The notes: a model not told the origin generated them from the sequence alone. A stretch of DNA of 64,000 nt from Gammaproteobacteria bacterium (GCA_021772975.1 JAJFKY010000012.1:62001-126000); one strand, 5' to 3'; counted from the stretch's first letter, positions 1 through 9,330 are shown. Program-made: numbers and translations.

Positions 1-1
1 T

Positions 2-1441
2 GAATTGCGGATTCAGACGGTTGCTGGCATTGGCCCGGCCACTGCCGCCAAAATTATTGCCGGGCGTAAATCCGGAACCGTCAACACCAATACCGACTGC
101 TCCCGGAACACCCGTGTCCGGATCAGGTTGTGGATCAAATCTCGCGTCATCGCGGAAAATAAAAGTGTCACAACATACCCGATCAAGCACATTGCGAATC
201 AGTTGCCCGATCGGCAGGATGCTCCACCAGTAACACATGCTTGGCCAGGTAGTGACCAGTTTGCGGCACACCGTCCAGTTGCAGATACTGATGATCTCGC
301 AGTCCTTGCCGCGCACCTTGACGGTCGCCAATGGCACCCGCGGATCACCGGTGCCTTCCGGGGCTGGTGGCAACAGCGCCAGGCAGATGCAATTAAACAA
401 ACCTTCAATCAATAGCGAGCCCAGCTGATCGGCAATCTCCGCCATTTGCTGAGCGAAACCATCACTGTTCGGACTCGGACAGACCAGGGTGTACAACGCT
501 TTTAATAATTCGCAATTGGTGGTGGGATGCCGTGAAAAATAGCCGATCAGACCTTCCCGCGTACGGCAACACCATTGCTGCCAGGCGGCCGGGTTTTGAC
601 TGATGTTATCCGCACTGGCCTGCCCCGGAGGCAGTGAAATAGCAGCGAATAAATCCTGCACGCAACAATTGAAAGCTTCGACCAGTTCGCCATCAAACTC
701 CAGATCATCGTCATCATCGTCAAACCGGCTGTCCGGTTCGGCTTTGCGATAGACATCAAATTGATAACCTTCACAGACAATGGTTGGTTCACATTCGGCT
801 GGGGTATTTCTTGGTCTGGCTTTGTTGGTGACTGTGGCAACCTGACCACCACAATCACAACCGCCGGATTTTCCACAGCCGCAACTGCCATTGCCTTGAC
901 ACTGGCAGACTCCAGCTGGCTTGCCGCAGGCACAGCCACCCCCTCGCAATGCAGTGATGCCCCGGCTGGGAAATTCAGCGTATTTGATCGCCAGCACCCA
1001 TTCTTCTTCCAGTTCATCACAGCCCGAGCTTCCGGGTGCACCGCCCGGAGGACTGAATGGCTGGCAGTCGACACTGCCACGATCTTGTTGTTTACATTTG
1101 CGAATCAGCGCACAGATATCGACCGGTGTGTCTTCGCACACCACGATGTCATCACCACAGGGACTGATGGCATAGCCCTTGCTGACTTTGATCTGCCCAC
1201 AGGGATCGCACAGCACCTTCAGGCCGTTAACCACACCCCAACCATGCAGGTTGCGGTTATGCAGCTGATTTTTTTTCTTGATGTACATATCCAGCCGGTT
1301 GAGATCCTGCTCGCTCAATAACTGACCGGCAAAAAATCGTGGCCGGCAGAGGCATTCCAATGCGCCGCAATCCGGACAGGCCGGTGGTTGTTTAACCTTG
1401 GGCGGCGGGGAACAGGGTGCCTTGGTGAATGCAGTCGCCAT
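2..1441 (-). CDS. eCIS fibre-like protein, N-terminal 480 residues (runs off left edge)
   Basis: The frame is open from an ATG at 1441 to the window edge with no stop, so the gene continues outside. A GGAG Shine-Dalgarno precedes the ATG, and the start lies 12 nt after the stop of the upstream gene. The N-terminus (PRFFAGQLLSEQDLNRLD, then HNRNLHGWGVVNGLKV) matches the same block in the next gene up (YFTGKLMVERDFTDEQHYF, HNQRLHGSGIVCGLQV), so the two are paralogous at this end. Residues about 130-175 are extremely Cys/Gly rich (CACGK, CQCQG, CGCGK, CDCGG), followed by an Asp run. The visible end is Gly/Asn rich (GNNFGGSGRANASNR). I do not recognise a named family. From its position at the end of an eCIS operon I infer a fibre or baseplate-appendage protein. 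No toxin motif is visible. Confidence 0.75.
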   Translation of the reverse strand, partial: MATAFTKAPCSPPPKVKQPPACPDCGALECLCRPRFFAGQLLSEQDLNRLDMYIKKKNQLHNRNLHGWGVVNGLKVLCDPCGQIKVSKGYAISPCGDDIVVCEDTPVDICALIRKCKQQDRGSVDCQPFSPPGGAPGSSGCDELEEEWVLAIKYAEFPSRGITALRGGGCACGKPAGVCQCQGNGSCGCGKSGGCDCGGQVATVTNKARPRNTPAECEPTIVCEGYQFDVYRKAEPDSRFDDDDDDLEFDGELVEAFNCCVQDLFAAISLPPGQASADNISQNPAAWQQWCCRTREGLIGYFSRHPTTNCELLKALYTLVCPSPNSDGFAQQMAEIADQLGSLLIEGLFNCICLALLPPAPEGTGDPRVPLATVKVRGKDCEIISICNWTVCRKLVTTWPSMCYWWSILPIGQLIRNVLDRVCCDTFIFRDDARFDPQPDPDTGVPGAVGIGVDGSGFTPGNNFGGSGRANASNRLNPQF

Positions 1442-1453
1442 TGTTTATCTCCG

Positions 1454-3847
1454 TCAACCTTGTTCAATAGTGAACCAGCTCTCGAAGGTGCCGCCTTCGA
1501 CGCCATCGCCGGTTCGTGTGTTGGGTAACCATGGCGGCAGATGGTTAAAATCGCCGCCACGAAATTCGCCGGTCGCCAAATGCCGGCCACGGATAAAATC
1601 ACCATTGATCAGCACTCGTACCCGCATGCCGCGCTGGATGATTCCGCGATTGCTTAATAAAATTTGCACGCCGTTCACCTCTGCATTCGGGTCGTTTTCA
1701 GTACCGAAACCGAATTCCAGATTGCAACGTTGCTCAAAAATGACGCCACTCAGCTCAATGTCCGGCTCACACCAGCACGTCAACTGATTATCATTTTCAA
1801 AGTGCTCAACCAGCAGACGGATACTCATGCGATGCAGGTCGCTGTTCCTGACCTGAGTATCAAAGCCAATCACCAGCCCCTGCTCGACCAACTGACCCGG
1901 CGATAGCTGGCCGGCATGTTCCCAACTGATGACGCAGATATGTGGCAGATCAGGATCCAGTCCCGGACCGGCTGGACCCTGTGGTCCTTGCGGGCCTGGC
2001 GGCCCCGGTGGCCCGGGAGGGCCCTGCTCACCACCACCGGCAGCTCCATCACAGCAGTTATCCAGAATGCACTTGATGGCCGCAGTCAAAGCCTGCGTAC
2101 TCGGTAACAGCTTGCGGTGCAGTGCGTTATTGATGCGGGCAATATTGGCGTCATTGTCTGTTGACGGATCAGGCGCGGGGTCGGCTTGATCAGTCAGGTG
2201 ATCGCCCAGGTTGTAATTCTCGATAGTGGCCAGCACCAGGCAATCAGAGGTCTCACAATCGGGGCAATCCTGAATGCCGCACAGCAACTCCCCGCAGGCC
2301 TGCTCGGTAATATCTAAAATCGCCACACCACCAGCATCATCAATGCTCAGATCATCCGGATACGGGACAAACAGCCGCCTGCCGGAGGCCGTCAACAGCA
2401 GTTGTTGCGCATCACTGCCCACTTCCAGAGCCACGCCAGTCGGGCCAGGCTCGCCTTGTAACAGCGCACGTAGATTGACGGACTGGACATAGCTGTCACC
2501 GCCCTCGTGTTCCAGCACCCAGGCCCAGTGCCCGCCTGCGCTGATCACGACTTCGCGGGGCGCGTGCTGCAATGCAGCCGATGCCACCACACTGCCAGCG
2601 CCTGAGGGGTCAACAATATGCAATGCCTGATTGGCATGATCGATCACCGCCAGGCGCTCGGGTCCGGTACTGTGGATCGCGGCCAGGGCCGAGGCATTGA
2701 TGCCCGCCAGTGTTAAAACCCGCGGGTCCAGACCATTGGTATCGATATCAATCTGATGCAGGTTGCCGGTTCCAGGCTCCGCCAGATACACGCCAATGCC
2801 ATCCGCAGCGACGGCCAGATTGCGTAAATCCACGCCGATATTGGCTTTTTGCGCGTTCGGAATGGATGCCGGGTCAGGTACCCCGGCTGCCCACACGCGG
2901 ACCTTGCCCGCTTGGTTGAAAATCGCCACCAGACGTCCATCAGGAACAGTGCTCAAAGACGCCTTGCTGTCGGCACTGGCAGGGACTTCAGCACCGCGGT
3001 CCGGGCCTGACGAAAGGGTGCTGCCACCACTGGTATCGAACACCCACAGTTCGGCATTGCCTTGCTCCGGCCCGTCCTGGTGTGCAACCAGCACGTATAA
3101 CTGGGCACCATCCGGCGCAACAGCCAGTGCCAATGCCTGACGGTTCAGGGCAAACGAGGTCTCGATGGCCAGATTATCAGTGCTGACCTGATACAACGTA
3201 GCCTGATCACCGGCAGTCAATACATATAACCGTTCAGTGGCTTCGTGCAATGCCGCCTGCCAGGCATGCGCGATGTTGATGGTGGCGGCCCAGTCGAGGC
3301 TGGGTTGCAGCAAATTATCCGCTGCTATCTGTGGATCAATCGCCAATTCGATCCGATAACTTTCCAGAATACGATTGGGTGCGCATTGGGTGTCATCGCA
3401 ACCGCATTCGTCATACAACACCGGAATGTCTTCGGTTGGGCATTCGCGGTAACAGATGCGCAATTGCAGCGTGTGCGGGCCGCCGTTGTCGTCATTATTA
3501 TCCGGATTAGCGTTCTGCTCGAGCAATGCCTGCAATTCGGGAAACGCGTACAGATCGATAACTTCCGGTTCAGTCACCAGAATGTCCTTGCCACAGCAGT
3601 CAATCGCGGTACCCGGCTGCAGGATCACATAGCGGTCGCGGCAAGCGGGATTATCGTGCTGCACCACTTGCAAACCACACACAATGCCGCTGCCATGCAG
3701 GCGCTGATTGTGCAATCGCAGCTTCTCCATAAAGTAATGCTGCTCATCAGTGAAATCCCGCTCCACCATCAGCTTGCCGGTGAAGTAATTGTTGCGGGTG
3801 TAAGTTTCGGTCTTACAGTTTGGGCATGTTGTCGCTTGTTTGCTCAT
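1454..3847 (-). CDS. eCIS fibre-like protein with beta-propeller and collagen-like stretch
   Basis: This 797-residue protein is probably a tail fibre or receptor-binding appendage, inferred from architecture and position. Residues 1-190 form a domain shared with the downstream gene (YFTGKLMVERDF, SGIVCGLQVV, PGTAIDCCGKDI), preceded by a CPNC motif that could bind metal. Residues about 190-520 are repetitive beta-strand sequence of YVTN/WD-like propeller type (for example RLAVIDHANQALHIVDPSG). Around residue 605 there are about seven collagen Gly-X-Y triplets (GPPGPPGPPGPQGPQGP), and a beta-rich C-terminus follows (ELSGVIFEQRCNLEFGFG). I chose the ATG at 3847 because an ACAGG lies just upstream; an in-frame ATG at 3862 adds five residues. 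The gene lies between the tail protein I gene and a second fibre-like gene. Propeller plus collagen is unusual for these loci. Confidence 0.8.
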   Translation of the reverse strand: MSKQATTCPNCKTETYTRNNYFTGKLMVERDFTDEQHYFMEKLRLHNQRLHGSGIVCGLQVVQHDNPACRDRYVILQPGTAIDCCGKDILVTEPEVIDLYAFPELQALLEQNANPDNNDDNGGPHTLQLRICYRECPTEDIPVLYDECGCDDTQCAPNRILESYRIELAIDPQIAADNLLQPSLDWAATINIAHAWQAALHEATERLYVLTAGDQATLYQVSTDNLAIETSFALNRQALALAVAPDGAQLYVLVAHQDGPEQGNAELWVFDTSGGSTLSSGPDRGAEVPASADSKASLSTVPDGRLVAIFNQAGKVRVWAAGVPDPASIPNAQKANIGVDLRNLAVAADGIGVYLAEPGTGNLHQIDIDTNGLDPRVLTLAGINASALAAIHSTGPERLAVIDHANQALHIVDPSGAGSVVASAALQHAPREVVISAGGHWAWVLEHEGGDSYVQSVNLRALLQGEPGPTGVALEVGSDAQQLLLTASGRRLFVPYPDDLSIDDAGGVAILDITEQACGELLCGIQDCPDCETSDCLVLATIENYNLGDHLTDQADPAPDPSTDNDANIARINNALHRKLLPSTQALTAAIKCILDNCCDGAAGGGEQGPPGPPGPPGPQGPQGPAGPGLDPDLPHICVISWEHAGQLSPGQLVEQGLVIGFDTQVRNSDLHRMSIRLLVEHFENDNQLTCWCEPDIELSGVIFEQRCNLEFGFGTENDPNAEVNGVQILLSNRGIIQRGMRVRVLINGDFIRGRHLATGEFRGGDFNHLPPWLPNTRTGDGVEGGTFESWFTIEQG

Positions 3848-3904
3848 TGCCTGTTCATCCACTTATCAGTTAATGCTTGCCATAAGTCAGTTAATTGCCG
3901 CATA

Positions 3905-6202
3905 TCAGTTAACCCTGGTAGAGCCGATACGGGCTTGTTGTCCAATGCGCAGTTCCGGTCCGCCGCGAACCGCCGAGCCCAGCACCGTCGCCTTACCCAG
4001 TCCGGATTGATCCAGTACCACGCCTTCGGGGTAGCAGCCGATCACGGCGTCAAAGCCAATCATCGATTGCACCCCGATGCGAAAACGCGGCTCGACAAAG
4101 ATCAGTTGATGCGCGGTATGCGCCGGTTTTTCCAGTTCAATCAGACGTTCCAGACTTTTACGCCGCTGCGGCGAGCGCCCGATACAACCCGGTACAAATA
4201 CCGAAAACTTGTGTGCATAGACATGCAGCGGATCACGGAACGGGTCCTGGGTGGTGTTCAATTGGCTGACGCCCAGTTGCGCGTTGCCATTGGTCTGCGG
4301 GCCGCTTAATTGGCTGCGGTTAACGATGCTCTGGCCCCATAAGCGGGATTGATCGCCCAGCCGGCCAGCGCCCAGAAACATCCAGCGGCGCAGTTGGAAG
4401 TGCTCCAGAATCAACTGCGGCAGCTGCCAGGCAGGCGGTTTGGGGGTGCTGCATGGGGCGCAGTTTTTTTGTTGCTGGCATTGAATTTGATCCAGTCCGA
4501 GATATAGCTGCAGGTTCTTGCGCAGACCGCAGAAAGTGCCGCGCAAGGGAAACAGTTTGCCGGCCTGCTTGAGAATCCAGCGTTGCCGTTCCAGCGGCAG
4601 TTGTCGATCCAGCGTCACGCCGATCCAGGCTGCCAGCCAGCCCAGGAAATTCTTGCGCGCCCCACCCTTGCCTGACCCGGCTGGCGCGGACAGTGGATCA
4701 AAATAACCGGCCAGGTGATCCAGTTGACTTTCCACAGTGCGGAAGCCGCGATCAAAAATGGCCAAAAACCGATCGGTAAAATCGGCCGATACCGGCTCTT
4801 CACCCAGCACCGCGGGCAAATATCGGCGCAGGCTGATACGTGGAAAATCCAACAATGCTCGTTGTACCCGCGGCGTCACATTACCATCGCTCAGCATCTG
4901 CAGGCGCAGCCACAGATAGCGGCCCGGTTCCGAACGGATCAGACAATCCCAGCCCGTAGTTGTCTGGAAATCCTGGTCAGGCAGCTCAAGCTGACCCGGG
5001 AAAATGGTTTTCGCGGTGGCCCAGGCATCCGCGCTCAGATTGAGAATCTGCTCATCGCTGAGTTCGGTTTCCGCGCTATAGGTATAAACCTTGATGCGTG
5101 AGCCTTCCGGCACCAGACCGGTCAGGCTGATCCGGTCCCACTGGCATTGATACAACCGGCTATCCAGTGCGGTGGAGATATAACCGGCCTGTTGGGCAAA
5201 GCTATGGCTGACCGGCAGACCTTTGCCCGGCACGCCGATGACCGGGTTGCCGTGCAGATCAAACAGGTTATTGCCGATGCCCTGCTTAAGACAGATGGCG
5301 GATAAGTTCAGACAGCCTTCGGGGGTGACCGCGAATGGCAGTTGGCCAAACTTGCCCGCCACATGCTGATGGCTTTGGGCTGTACCCAGCAGTTTGTCTT
5401 GCACGAGGTCGTAAACCACCACTTGGTGGTCCGGGCCGCTATGCAGGTATAAGCGATGGGCGCAATCTATCAGCATGGCACGCACCGCGCCCATGCCTTC
5501 GATGCAACGTATCCAGCGGCCACCGGGGTTGAACTGGTGCACACAGCCATTGGCTGGATCGGCCACCAGTACATAACCTCTATGGTCAAAGGCAATGGCG
5601 GTTGGCTGCCAGGCTTGCGCCTGTTGTTCAGCGGGTGGATGCCAGAATCCGCGCAGCGCAAAGCCATGCAGACTGAATACCTGCAGACGATGATTGCCAG
5701 GGTCGGCAACGAATAAATTACCGCCGCAAATGCCAATGCCCGGAAAGATGGGCGGATGCTCTCCGCTGTCCGGGTCTATGCCCGCAAAGTTGGCAAACTG
5801 GCGTGGCTGATGGCCGAAACCACCGATGCAGGGCACGATCTCGAACACACATCGGCAGGGATCAAAACGCCGCAGGTGGCCGGTTGACCAATCCAGCAGA
5901 AAAACGCTGTTATCCGGCCCTATCGCCACATTGGTCGGGGTAGTCAAACCGCCAAAGCTGCCGCTGGCTTCATTAAGCTGGCGACCGCTGTGGGGATCAA
6001 CCGCAATGGTCAATGCACCATCCAACGGCGAGACTTCGATGTTGCTGATGAATACATCACGCAACCGCCAGCCTACCCGATGATCCAGCGGTATTTGCCA
6101 GGGGTCATGCGGTGGTCTGGCTACGGCGGTTAACAAGGCCGCATTGCTGTGGCCGCCGTTGGCTGGCGCTGGACTGCTCATTTTGCTGGCTGCGCTAGTC
6201 AT
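3905..6202 (-). CDS. Phage tail protein I-like baseplate protein with N-terminal NHL-like propeller
   Basis: This 765-residue protein probably sits at the baseplate rim and connects it to fibres. Roughly residues 30-340 contain NHL-type repeats (VAIGPDNSVFLLDWSTGHL, NLFVADPGNHRLQVFSL, VLVADPANGCVHQFNPGG). Residues about 455-580 resemble the P2 gpI tail-protein family (YLPAVLGEEPVSADFTDRFL, FLGWLAAWIGVTLDRQLPLE, KLFPLRGTFCGLRKNLQLYL). The C-terminus is a short repeat-like segment with I-G motifs (FRIGVQSMIGFDAVIG). The ATG at 6202 overlaps the baseplate J stop by 8 nt (ATGACTAG), which fits coupled translation and is why the longer in-frame start at 6229 was not used. The C-terminal family assignment is fairly sure; the fusion with a propeller is directly visible; a carbohydrate- or receptor-contact role is inference. 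Confidence 0.85.
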   Translation of the reverse strand: MTSAASKMSSPAPANGGHSNAALLTAVARPPHDPWQIPLDHRVGWRLRDVFISNIEVSPLDGALTIAVDPHSGRQLNEASGSFGGLTTPTNVAIGPDNSVFLLDWSTGHLRRFDPCRCVFEIVPCIGGFGHQPRQFANFAGIDPDSGEHPPIFPGIGICGGNLFVADPGNHRLQVFSLHGFALRGFWHPPAEQQAQAWQPTAIAFDHRGYVLVADPANGCVHQFNPGGRWIRCIEGMGAVRAMLIDCAHRLYLHSGPDHQVVVYDLVQDKLLGTAQSHQHVAGKFGQLPFAVTPEGCLNLSAICLKQGIGNNLFDLHGNPVIGVPGKGLPVSHSFAQQAGYISTALDSRLYQCQWDRISLTGLVPEGSRIKVYTYSAETELSDEQILNLSADAWATAKTIFPGQLELPDQDFQTTTGWDCLIRSEPGRYLWLRLQMLSDGNVTPRVQRALLDFPRISLRRYLPAVLGEEPVSADFTDRFLAIFDRGFRTVESQLDHLAGYFDPLSAPAGSGKGGARKNFLGWLAAWIGVTLDRQLPLERQRWILKQAGKLFPLRGTFCGLRKNLQLYLGLDQIQCQQQKNCAPCSTPKPPAWQLPQLILEHFQLRRWMFLGAGRLGDQSRLWGQSIVNRSQLSGPQTNGNAQLGVSQLNTTQDPFRDPLHVYAHKFSVFVPGCIGRSPQRRKSLERLIELEKPAHTAHQLIFVEPRFRIGVQSMIGFDAVIGCYPEGVVLDQSGLGKATVLGSAVRGGPELRIGQQARIGSTRVN

Positions 6203-8156
6203 AACGCAACTCAATCTGATGCGCGCCATTGCTCAGTAAAATACCGGCAGCCACCTCGACGTCCTGGCACGGTTCATATTCATCACCATCCAGCGTCACG
6301 GTTAATGACACCACCCGCTTGACGCCATCGATCAGCATGCGTTTGTACAACAAGGAGTAAAAAATATCGCCGCCGAATGGCCAGCCTGAACCATCCTCAG
6401 TCAGACCACTGTCTTCACCCCCGATGATCGGATCAAAATACCGGGTGATATTGTTGACCACATCGGTTTTTACGATGGCCAGATCGGCACTGTCCTGGGC
6501 AATCAACTCCGCGTTGATGATGACCTGCTGGTAACGCGGACCAATCACGTACAACTCGCTGGTCAGCAAGCGCCGGTCGTGCAAGAAAGCACACACGGTT
6601 TGCAGCGTGCCTTCACTGGGCATCGGCGCGGGGTTTTCAGCCGTGTTGACCTTGGGCACCAGCACCACCGAGATCACGCCCGGCACTTCCACGCCCGGAA
6701 ACTTGGGATGGAATAGTGGTAGGGCTTTGGCCCGGGCGATATTGGCGGCGCGTATTGCCAGCAGTTCGAAGTCTTCGCTGGTGACCGCGCGCTCGCGGCT
6801 TTTCAGCACCCGTGGCGCACGTCGGCGGGCTTCGTCAAAGGTTTCCTCATCCACGCCACCGGCAGCCGGGAACAGATTGGTTATACCATTGGCATCAATG
6901 CCGGGAACGCTGCCCTGCAGCACGCTTAATGATTGCTCGGCGACATTGCCACGCAGCCCACCGCCGATGCGATAAATGCGCGCACGGAAGTTGGCCGGAC
7001 CGCGCGGATTGGCCACCGGGATACGCGCATGGATACCGTTGCCGAAACGGATTTCACCGGTAGAGCGGTTCAATACATAATGATTGTCATCCGGACCGGA
7101 GCCGAAAAAGTCCGGTTGTTCCAACCAGGTTTCAAAACCACTGCCTTCATCGACCTGCAATTCCAATGACCCGGCGATCACCGGGTTGCTGCCCAATGTG
7201 GCAACTTGATCTACCCGACCATCACTGCCGCCCACCGTTTCAAACTCTATAGTATCGGCCTGGGTGGCGGTGATGGTGTTGGTACGAATGGCCAGCAATT
7301 GCGGCGCGGTTTGGTAACCGGAACGGGTGACGCGGGCGCGAATCCAATGGCGCTTATCGGTGACCTTGCCCAGCGCAGCTGCGATCATTTCACCTTTGGC
7401 CGGGCCAATGAGCTGCACTTCACCGCTGCGGGTCAAACGGCCCGAATCATCCTTGAGCAAATCCAGGCGCCGCCATTCAAAACCATTCCAGTATTCCCAG
7501 GCCAGTTCCACCGACACACTGGGTTGCAGTTGCTCGCCGCTGCATTGCAGTATCGGAAACTCATGCTCTTCCCCCTTGACCCATACCGTCAGGCTGATGG
7601 TGGCAGGCGGTAATTCGCTGTCAAAACCCAGTAACCAGGCACTGCCATCGTTGGCCAGGTGCCCGAACGGCTCGAAACTGGCGGTGATGTCATCGTTTTC
7701 CTGACTGATATCGCGGTAGGCAAAACCATCGAAGGCCTGCAGACGATCCAGTTTCGCCCTGATGGCGATCAGCGAGCGGTCCGTTTCAAAAATGATCTGA
7801 CCGATCTCATCCGGTTCTTCGGTGGTGATCTGAGTGCGCGCATTGACGATCACATAGGGATCAGCAAATCCCGGCAGCACCGGAAACTCGATGCGTGCGG
7901 TGGCTGGTTTGGCCGGTTCCAGTTCGATCCCGACCAGTTCCAGGAACTTGATATAGTTCAGGCGGGGCACCTTGGACATCCGGTAGATTTGCATTTCCGT
8001 CAGCCAGGCAAACAATTGCACCATGGTGATGCCCAGATCCGAGTCGTTCTGATCGGTCCATTCCGGTGTATAGCGCGGAATGCGCGAGCGCGCCTCGTCT
8101 ACGATTTCCTGGAAAGTGCGGTCGTCGATGACCGGCAATTGGTCCTGCAACGGCAT
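6195..8156 (-). CDS. Baseplate J-like wedge protein
   Basis: This 653-residue protein belongs to the baseplate J/gp6-like family that forms the wedge ring of contractile tails (Afp11-like in eCIS). Family-typical features are an N-terminal ARSRIPRYTPEWTDQNDSDL segment, followed by GITMVQLFAWLTEMQIYRM, a central beta domain with RIGNGIHAR-like sequence (EIRFGNGIHARIP), and the RAVTSEDFELLAIRAANIAR motif near residue 460 that is characteristic of this class. A C-terminal alpha/beta domain ends in YEPCQDVEVAAGILLSNGAH. The start lies 2 nt after the gp25 gene stop and the end overlaps the tail protein I start by 8 nt, so it is in the middle of a tightly packed operon. Assignment is confident. Confidence 0.92.
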   Translation of the reverse strand: MPLQDQLPVIDDRTFQEIVDEARSRIPRYTPEWTDQNDSDLGITMVQLFAWLTEMQIYRMSKVPRLNYIKFLELVGIELEPAKPATARIEFPVLPGFADPYVIVNARTQITTEEPDEIGQIIFETDRSLIAIRAKLDRLQAFDGFAYRDISQENDDITASFEPFGHLANDGSAWLLGFDSELPPATISLTVWVKGEEHEFPILQCSGEQLQPSVSVELAWEYWNGFEWRRLDLLKDDSGRLTRSGEVQLIGPAKGEMIAAALGKVTDKRHWIRARVTRSGYQTAPQLLAIRTNTITATQADTIEFETVGGSDGRVDQVATLGSNPVIAGSLELQVDEGSGFETWLEQPDFFGSGPDDNHYVLNRSTGEIRFGNGIHARIPVANPRGPANFRARIYRIGGGLRGNVAEQSLSVLQGSVPGIDANGITNLFPAAGGVDEETFDEARRRAPRVLKSRERAVTSEDFELLAIRAANIARAKALPLFHPKFPGVEVPGVISVVLVPKVNTAENPAPMPSEGTLQTVCAFLHDRRLLTSELYVIGPRYQQVIINAELIAQDSADLAIVKTDVVNNITRYFDPIIGGEDSGLTEDGSGWPFGGDIFYSLLYKRMLIDGVKRVVSLTVTLDGDEYEPCQDVEVAAGILLSNGAHQIELRYD

Positions 8157-8158
8157 GC

Positions 8159-8566
8159 TTATGTGCCCTCCGTGATGTAGAACGGATACACCAGATTGCC
8201 CAGCGTGTTATTCGAGCGGATGCGGTAATCGACCCGGATCAGTAATACGTTGGGTTGCTCTACGGCGGTCTCGGCATCCACCAGCAACACATCAATGCGG
8301 GGTTCAAAAGCAACCAGCGCCCGGCTGATCTGATCAACGATTAATGCGGTGGTCGCCGAGTTGTTGGGGGCAAACACCTGATCATGAATACCGCAGCCAA
8401 ACGCCGGCAACATCACCCGCTCGCCAGGCGCCGTGCTCAAGATCAGATAAATGGCTTCCTCAATGCTCTGCTCATGCCGCGAAGCGGCTATCGCACCGTG
8501 CGGGGTGACCTGCAGCGGGAATTTCCAACCCTTGCCAAGGAAGCGGCGTTCGCCAGAGGTGTTCAT
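8159..8566 (-). CDS. GPW/gp25-family baseplate protein
   Basis: At 135 residues it has the usual length of the GPW/gp25 family, a T4 lysozyme-like-fold baseplate wedge component (Afp9-like). Family-typical sequence includes SIEEAIYLILSTAPGERVML followed by PAFGCGIHDQVFAPN, matching the conserved I..IL.T..GER....FG.G...F/L.FEPN pattern. It ends in a pair of beta strands (VLLIRVDYRIRSNNTLGNLV). The ATG overlaps the stop of the upstream 255-residue gene in an ATGA arrangement. It is followed 2 nt later by baseplate J, the normal gene order in contractile tail loci. Confident assignment. Confidence 0.93.
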   Translation of the reverse strand: MNTSGERRFLGKGWKFPLQVTPHGAIAASRHEQSIEEAIYLILSTAPGERVMLPAFGCGIHDQVFAPNNSATTALIVDQISRALVAFEPRIDVLLVDAETAVEQPNVLLIRVDYRIRSNNTLGNLVYPFYITEGT

Positions 8567-9330
8567 CCGTCACAACCTCCCAAACCATCGGCCACCAGTT
8601 GCAGGGTATCGACAAATTCTTCAAGGGTGGTGATCACCTGCTCAAAAGCTTCTATATCATCAGCGGGCGCCAGCGCGGGGATTTCTATGGCTGGCGCTCC
8701 GGCGATTTCCATCAACGGGGCTGCCAGCTCTAGCACCAGGGTGATCGGTTCAAAGGCCTGCATGGCAGCATCACCCGAGCACTTCGCGTTTTCCTGGGCG
8801 CATTCCAGTGACTTCAATAATTCTTCATTGCCCTCAGCGCTGGCAGCGGCAATCTGTAATTGCAAGCCACCCAGCAGCGCCAGCAGGCTTTTCATCTGAC
8901 CAATCATGCAATTGAGTAACTTTATAATCAGACACAATAGGTCTTTGATAAACAGCGGTATACCAACCCCAAATATTTTGGTAAAGCACGCCAATACCGG
9001 TGGCACGGCCTCGGCAAACTCTTTGATGGCTTCGACCGGCGGAAATGGCAGACCTTTGATCACATCAATCAACGGTTTGATCAAGCGCAGCAAACTGACG
9101 AAGCATTCCAGGTTGGCCAGAATCGGCCCAAGTTGCAGCATTAACGAAAATGTCAGCGAGCAATCACTGGGAATGCCCTTGGTGATATCCGCTATACCCT
9201 TGATCGTGCCACCAAAGGGTAAATCCAGTTTTACACTGCCGGGTTTGGGCAGACCGATATCCAGACACGTCGGCTGCTTTAACGCTTCCTGTAAATCTTC
9301 CCGCAGTTTAATATCGATATTGGTCGTCAT
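8563..9330 (-). CDS. Unknown hydrophobic helical eCIS-locus protein
   Basis: The protein has 255 residues and I do not recognise a family. The middle (about residues 75-165) is a run of hydrophobic, helix-prone sequence (FVSLLRLIKPLIDVIKGLPF, FIKDLLCLIIKLLNCMIGQM, SLLALLGGLQLQIAAASAEG) that could be membrane-associated or a coiled helical bundle. There is no signal peptide. The C-terminus is acidic and Ala/Pro rich (PAIEIPALAPADDIEAFEQV) and ends GGCDG. Several cysteines are present. It sits between the spike-base and gp25 genes and is translationally coupled to gp25 (ATGA), so it is very likely co-assembled with the baseplate. It could be a chaperone, a baseplate accessory or a cargo protein. 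The gene itself is certain; its function is unknown. Confidence 0.75.
   Translation of the reverse strand: MTTNIDIKLREDLQEALKQPTCLDIGLPKPGSVKLDLPFGGTIKGIADITKGIPSDCSLTFSLMLQLGPILANLECFVSLLRLIKPLIDVIKGLPFPPVEAIKEFAEAVPPVLACFTKIFGVGIPLFIKDLLCLIIKLLNCMIGQMKSLLALLGGLQLQIAAASAEGNEELLKSLECAQENAKCSGDAAMQAFEPITLVLELAAPLMEIAGAPAIEIPALAPADDIEAFEQVITTLEEFVDTLQLVADGLGGCDG

Noticed and set aside
1971-2032. Simple-sequence repeat in the fibre gene
   Set aside because: The GGN-rich stretch encodes collagen Gly-X-Y triplets in frame, so it is treated as a protein feature.
3245-4309. 354-residue plus-strand open frame antisense to two eCIS genes
   Set aside because: It spans the junction of two well-supported minus-strand genes and has no family-like sequence; it is an antisense shadow in GC-rich DNA.
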